18,080 bases of DNA from Promethearchaeota archaeon. GTDB taxonomy: Archaea; Asgardarchaeota; Lokiarchaeia; Sigyniarchaeales; SOKP01. A model generated the notes under the pieces. It saw nothing but the letters and a program-made list of their open reading frames with translations. It made no database searches and was not told the origin of the DNA. Both the position numbers and the translations under genes were made by a program. The DNA lies in assembly GCA_030612905.1 (NCBI GenBank), contig JAUWNA010000006.1, positions 1-18,080 on the forward strand, given 5' to 3'. Shown in pieces: positions 14,750 through 18,080 of the stretch. The first letter of the stretch is position 1, and each line of letters begins with the position of its first letter.

Positions 14750-16288
14750 TTAAACTAATTTTTTATTTTGAATTGTATTTATGTAAGTTTTGTAAAAATT
14801 TTTCTCATTTAAAAGGTTGTATAAATCATTCGATAATTGGTAAATATCTTGATAAAACTCCTGTCGGTTTAAATCAGGATTCCATTTATTATCTACTTTG
14901 CACACATTTTCGGCAGCTTTAGCGATATCTGAAAACAAACCCGCTCCCATAGCGGCTAATATTGCCGCTCCCAACGATGTAGCTTCTTCAACAACATTTC
15001 TGACGCATGTTACACCTAATACATCGGAAAAAATTTGATTCCAAAAATCTGAGCGAGAACCCCCTCCAGTTAGCCTTAATTCTTTTGTTTCAATCCCTAT
15101 TTTTCCAAATACTTCAATATTCTTTTTAACTTCAAATGCTACTCCTTCAAGAATCGCTCTAACGATATCTCTTCTTTTATGGCCTAAAGATAAACCAAAA
15201 ATTATTCCTCTCGCATACGGGTTCCAATGCGGGGCTCCAGCACCAACTAAGTGGGGGATTGCTAATAGCCCATTAGCACCTATAGGTGATTTTTCAGCTT
15301 CCTCCGTTAGAATTACGTAAGGATCTTGATTTTGTTCTTCAGCTAATATGCTTTCTTCTTTTCCGAGTTGGTCCCTAAACCACCTTAGAAAAGCCCCACT
15401 TGTAAAAATACTCGCTTCTTGGATCCAAGCCCCCGAGATTGCGTGACAACTACATAATACTCGTTTTTGAGGATCAAAATTGGGTTTTTCCAAATAAGCT
15501 AAAATAAAACTTCCAGTTCCGGTCGTTAGTTTTATTCTCCCTGGAGAGACAACCCCCACTCCTAGAGCTGCTGCTTGTTGATCCCCGGCGCCTGTAACAA
15601 CCAAGGTTTTTTTATCGAATAAAGTCTCTTCTGTAACGATCTCCCCTATATCAACTCCGCTTTCAATGGCATCTGGCATTTTATCCAAATCTATTTCTAA
15701 CTCAGAGGCAATATCTTCTGAATATTTGAGTTTATTTATGTCAAATAACATTGTTCGGGAAGCATTAGAATAATCGGTGTAAAATTGCCCAGTTAGTTTA
15801 TAGATAATGAAATCTGAAACTAGCAAGAATTTGTGCGTTTTTTGATATATATCTGGCTTTTCGTCTTTAAACCAAAGAATCTTTGTGGCTGAAAAATACG
15901 GATCTATTGTTAAACCCGTAGTGCTATAAATTTTATCTATTCCTATTTTATTTTTTATAAAGTCTACTTGTTCAGTTGTCCGTCTATCTTGCCAAACTAA
16001 TGCGTTATGTAATGGAGTCCCTTCCTTATCAACAGGCACGATAGTTTCACGTTGGTTTACTATGGAAAGACTAACAATTTCTGATTTGTCGATCCCACTC
16101 TTTTTTATAGCTACTTCGATGGTTTTTTTAATTGACTTCCACCACAAGTTTGCATCTTGCTCCACATACGAAGGTACTGGATAAAAACTCTCCCACTCTT
16201 GATAATCACTTGATAAAATAGATCCGGTTATATCAAAAATAAATGTCCTACATCCCGTAGTTCCTAAGTCTAAGGCTGCAACAAACAT
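14750..16288 (-). CDS. FGGY-family carbohydrate kinase with glycerol-kinase-like active site
   Basis: A 512-residue ATP-dependent kinase with an intact DLGTTGCR phosphate loop (7-14). The substrate pocket reads like glycerol kinase: VNQRET (Arg80, Glu81), WQDRRT (Trp99), IDPYFSATK (Tyr131) and GAGDQQAA (catalytic Asp236), each aligning with the E. coli GlpK residues Arg83, Glu84, Trp103, Tyr135 and Asp245. GAPHWNPYARGIIFGL also fits GlpK. The C-terminal part, GGGSRSDFWNQIFSDVLG and ATSLGAAILAAMGAG, looks more like xylulokinase, so automated calls may differ. Predicted reaction: glycerol plus ATP to glycerol 3-phosphate, though a related polyol or ketose is possible. AAGGAGA lies 11 bases before ATG 16288, a somewhat long spacing. 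The glycerol transporter and G3P dehydrogenase are not in the window. Confidence 0.88.
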   Translation of the reverse strand: MFVAALDLGTTGCRTFIFDITGSILSSDYQEWESFYPVPSYVEQDANLWWKSIKKTIEVAIKKSGIDKSEIVSLSIVNQRETIVPVDKEGTPLHNALVWQDRRTTEQVDFIKNKIGIDKIYSTTGLTIDPYFSATKILWFKDEKPDIYQKTHKFLLVSDFIIYKLTGQFYTDYSNASRTMLFDINKLKYSEDIASELEIDLDKMPDAIESGVDIGEIVTEETLFDKKTLVVTGAGDQQAAALGVGVVSPGRIKLTTGTGSFILAYLEKPNFDPQKRVLCSCHAISGAWIQEASIFTSGAFLRWFRDQLGKEESILAEEQNQDPYVILTEEAEKSPIGANGLLAIPHLVGAGAPHWNPYARGIIFGLSLGHKRRDIVRAILEGVAFEVKKNIEVFGKIGIETKELRLTGGGSRSDFWNQIFSDVLGVTCVRNVVEEATSLGAAILAAMGAGLFSDIAKAAENVCKVDNKWNPDLNRQEFYQDIYQLSNDLYNLLNEKNFYKTYINTIQNKKLV

Positions 16289-16387
16289 AGTTGGAAAATT
16301 CTCCTTTTATATTTAGGTTCAATAATATGTTATAGATCACATCATGTAATAAAAATCATTATTAAAGGTTTTAATAAAAAACTAGTT

Positions 16388-17065
16388 TTACTTCACTTTT
16401 TTAAATCCACATCGTGGACACACAAATCCAACTTTAAAATCACTTATCTCTGTTAATGGCCCCTTACAAATTGGGCATTTTACTTCAGATGTAGGGAACC
16501 ATTGGCCCTTTATGTTAGGCATTTGCTTTAATTTATTAATACGTTTTAATTTTTCTAAAGTCTTTTTATCAACTTGAATTAATTGTTGTTCCTCAGCAAT
16601 TGATTTACCTTTGGGTGCTAAAATTATTAAAAATTTCATCTTTTTCGGATTATTTAGTAAAGATAAAGTTCGTAATATGGCTCCTTCTTTATATTGATTA
16701 AACAATTTACCTAATTCTGGAGGGGCTAAAGCTACTAATGTTGCCTGTGAGTCTTTAAATTCCTTTTTCTCTTTTTGAATTAAGAATTGAAAAATTCTTC
16801 CTTCAATATCCATTGCCCATATAAAATTCCAAGGGGTTATATCGTAATCTTCATTATTAGGACCGGTAATTCTTTTAATACATTGAACCCATGAATATTG
16901 ATTGAAATTATACAAGTTTGAAAGTAAGTCATCAAAAAATCCTGGTTCAATTACGGGAAACGTTTTGGTTATACTTTTAAGCGATAATAACTTGACTTCA
17001 GTCAACAACTTTGCATTAAGATTATCCCAAGGAGTATATGTAAAAACTGAAAAGAAATTGTTCAT
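16388..17065 (-). CDS. Unknown protein with C-terminal zinc ribbon
   Basis: A 225-residue protein I cannot assign. The first 190 residues have mixed alpha/beta character without recognised motifs. Noticeable segments are ITPWNFIWAMDIEGRIFQF (76-94), FKDSQATLVALAPPELG (103-119) and KKMKFLIILAPKGK (141-154). The end is a clear four-cysteine zinc ribbon: CPIC (197-200) and CPRC (216-219) with a basic tail. No signal or membrane segment. A TATA-like element 26 bases upstream of ATG 17065 and no Shine-Dalgarno indicate a leaderless transcript. It is separated from the FGGY kinase by about 100 bases and from the DUF4177-like gene by 87 bases. A ribbon of this kind often binds nucleic acid or proteins; function is not predicted. 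Confidence 0.75.
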   Translation of the reverse strand: MNNFFSVFTYTPWDNLNAKLLTEVKLLSLKSITKTFPVIEPGFFDDLLSNLYNFNQYSWVQCIKRITGPNNEDYDITPWNFIWAMDIEGRIFQFLIQKEKKEFKDSQATLVALAPPELGKLFNQYKEGAILRTLSLLNNPKKMKFLIILAPKGKSIAEEQQLIQVDKKTLEKLKRINKLKQMPNIKGQWFPTSEVKCPICKGPLTEISDFKVGFVCPRCGFKKVK

Positions 17066-17087
17066 ATTCTTGTAAAAATGGTTATAT

Positions 17088-17095
17088 TATTTATA
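17088..17095 (-). promoter_or_regulatory. TATA-like box for the zinc-ribbon gene
   Basis: On the minus strand this reads TATAAATA. Its centre is about 26 bases upstream of the ATG at 17065, exactly where a leaderless start would need it, and no ribosome-binding site lies between. Confidence 0.5.
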
Positions 17096-17152
17096 TTATG
17101 TTATAAAAAAAAAATTTTAAAAGAGCTTTTTAAGAACAAAAATTGATCTCAA

Positions 17153-17338
17153 TTAACCATTTATTTTTTTTCGAAAAATTAGAGTCCAAACCCCACCCAA
17201 ATCTCGTTCTTTATCAAATATCCAGCCATCTTGTCCCATTTCGTTTAAAAATTTTTCATATTTATCAGGATCCTTCCAGAGAAATCTTAAATCTTTATTC
17301 TGTTTTACATTAAAAACTTTATATTCATATTTATCCAA
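17153..17338 (-). CDS. DUF4177-like small protein
   Basis: A 61-residue protein. The layout matches the small DUF4177 domain: an opening strand YEYKVFNV, a helix with FLNEMGQDGWIF, a turn, and a closing strand WTLIFRKK. The family's function is unknown. The start is TTG at 17336-17338, supported by GGAGTGA a few bases upstream. An in-line ATG close by is followed at once by TAA and is not usable. It is the first gene of the minus-strand run that continues to 12425, with 87 bases before the zinc-ribbon gene, which has its own promoter. It is divergent from the gene beginning at 17593. Confidence 0.65.
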   Translation of the reverse strand: MDKYEYKVFNVKQNKDLRFLWKDPDKYEKFLNEMGQDGWIFDKERDLGGVWTLIFRKKING

Positions 17339-17592
17339 ATTACATCACTCCTTTTGATTTATAATTAAAATTATTAAGTTTAGTCTTAGTAAAATATTAA
17401 ATTAGATAAAATTTCTGCTCTAATTTTATAGTATATATTTCAAAATTAATTTTCCTCTAACGCCATGTTAACAAAACCAAATTAAAAATTTTTAAAAAGA
17501 ATTCTTGCCTAATTTTTAAACATAGCAAAGTTTAATTTAATAATATTTTAAGATATTTCATATTTTTATTAAATTGTAAGCAGGATTCTTCA
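17339..17592. other. AT-rich divergent intergenic spacer
   Basis: A 254-base gap between the divergent DUF4177-like gene and the right-edge gene. It is strongly AT-rich and carries TATA-like runs for both directions, such as ATTTATAATTA at 17357-17367. I see no RNA gene, no repeats beyond low-complexity A/T runs, and no open frame with coding character. Confidence 0.6.
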
Positions 17593-18080
17593 ATGAATGG
17601 AATTTGGGATATAAAAGCTGATGCAGTAAAAAAGGGAGATAACCACAGAGATGTTTCACCCTTAATAGATAAAATATGGAAAGATGATAGCGGTTTTACT
17701 CATTATATTTTTAGCAAAGCTACTTTTAATAATCCTTGGTATTCAATTCCAAAAAATGATTTTGAACTTTTTGAAAATTTTATTGAAGGAGGGTCAAGAG
17801 CTTATCCTTCCGATGGAAGTATCCCTTGTGATATTATAGCTGAAGAAGCTCGTAAAATTCTTAAGAAACTAGTAGAATGTTCAAATGATCCTAATCACCA
17901 TTATTGTGAATTAGCCCGCGATTCGTTAAAACATGGAAAACTTTCTATAGTTAGGGGCACATTGAAACTCTATTTAGGTAAGTATACTACGAGAGATTGG
18001 AGAAGGAAAAGATTCACAGACGACATTGATTTTTGGATGTTTCAGATAATCTTATTGGATTCTACATTGAGAGATTGTAG
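17593..18080 (+). CDS. Unrecognised protein, N-terminal 162 residues, possible nucleotidyltransferase; cut by the right edge
   Basis: The frame is open without a stop from ATG 17593 to the end of the window. It starts MNGIWDIKADAVKKGD and reads like real protein, with acidic and aromatic-rich stretches such as KATFNNPWYSIPKNDFELF and a Cys/His-containing NDPNHHYCELA. Near residues 118-147 it has IVRGTLKLYLG and then RRKRFTDDIDFWMF. The pattern G-T-L, an arginine, then T-D-D-I-D-F resembles the start of minimal nucleotidyltransferases such as AbiEii-type proteins. The resemblance is short and could be chance. There is only a weak Shine-Dalgarno (GGAT). The 254-base spacer upstream is very AT-rich, with TATA-like runs about 25 bases before the start and nothing else I can recognise. 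Confidence 0.55.
   Translation, partial: MNGIWDIKADAVKKGDNHRDVSPLIDKIWKDDSGFTHYIFSKATFNNPWYSIPKNDFELFENFIEGGSRAYPSDGSIPCDIIAEEARKILKKLVECSNDPNHHYCELARDSLKHGKLSIVRGTLKLYLGKYTTRDWRRKRFTDDIDFWMFQIILLDSTLRDC

Noticed and set aside
1..18080. CRISPR arrays, tRNA or rRNA genes, insertion sequences or prophage
   Set aside because: No regularly spaced repeats, no tRNA cloverleaf sequence, no transposase or integrase motifs and no long terminal inverted repeats were seen. Composition is even across the window.

Overview
The window is archaeal and AT-rich (roughly 30% GC by eye). It carries SRP54 with an archaeal-type M domain, a hypusine-type aIF5A, a Nob1 PIN/zinc-ribbon nuclease, FEN1 with a C-terminal PIP box, a two-ring Cdc48/VAT ATPase, a HerA-type ATPase and a TrmY-family protein. 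TATA-like boxes sit upstream of several genes, and many starts are TTG or leaderless. The mix of a lone SCP2 sterol-carrier domain, AMMECR1, FGGY kinases and AT-rich intergenic DNA resembles Asgard (Promethearchaeota) genomes. That placement is an inference, not proven by any single gene here.

Layout. (1) 1-6489, minus strand, read from right to left: srp54, a divergent TrmY-like SPOUT protein, a class I dihydroorotase (ATGA overlap with the gene before it), AMMECR1, an FGGY carbohydrate kinase, an SCP2-domain protein, and the N-terminal part of a D-isomer 2-hydroxyacid dehydrogenase that runs off the left edge. (2) 6645-12433, plus strand: aIF5A, NAD kinase, Nob1 (38-nt overlap with NAD kinase), FEN1, Cdc48, and a small winged-helix protein. 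This is mostly a translation, ribosome-maturation, DNA-repair and protein-remodelling neighbourhood. (3) 12425-17338, minus strand: a HerA-family ATPase that overlaps the winged-helix gene tail to tail, a four-helix membrane protein, a second FGGY kinase with a glycerol-kinase-like active site, a zinc-ribbon protein of unknown function, and a DUF4177-like small protein. (4) 17593-18080, plus strand: the start of an unrecognised protein with an R-x-T-D-D-I-D-F stretch reminiscent of nucleotidyltransferases.

How the genes fit together. srp54 and aIF5A are divergent from a 155-bp AT-rich spacer and belong to secretion and translation. The left-edge dehydrogenase and the first FGGY kinase may form a sugar or hydroxyacid catabolic pair that continues outside the window. 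The second FGGY kinase stands apart and looks suited to glycerol.

Most genes are core archaeal functions and I see no obvious new multi-gene system. The points that deserve a second look are these. The TrmY-family protein keeps the family's middle motifs but has lost the residues of the SAM-binding knot. Two genes (left-edge dehydrogenase and winged-helix protein) have no ATG, GTG or TTG at the expected start and instead offer ATA, ATT or ATC, one with a TATA box at leaderless distance and one behind a strong Shine-Dalgarno. The first FGGY kinase has an altered phosphate loop. No tRNA, rRNA, CRISPR array, insertion sequence or integrase was seen, and no gene-free stretch exceeds about 260 bases.
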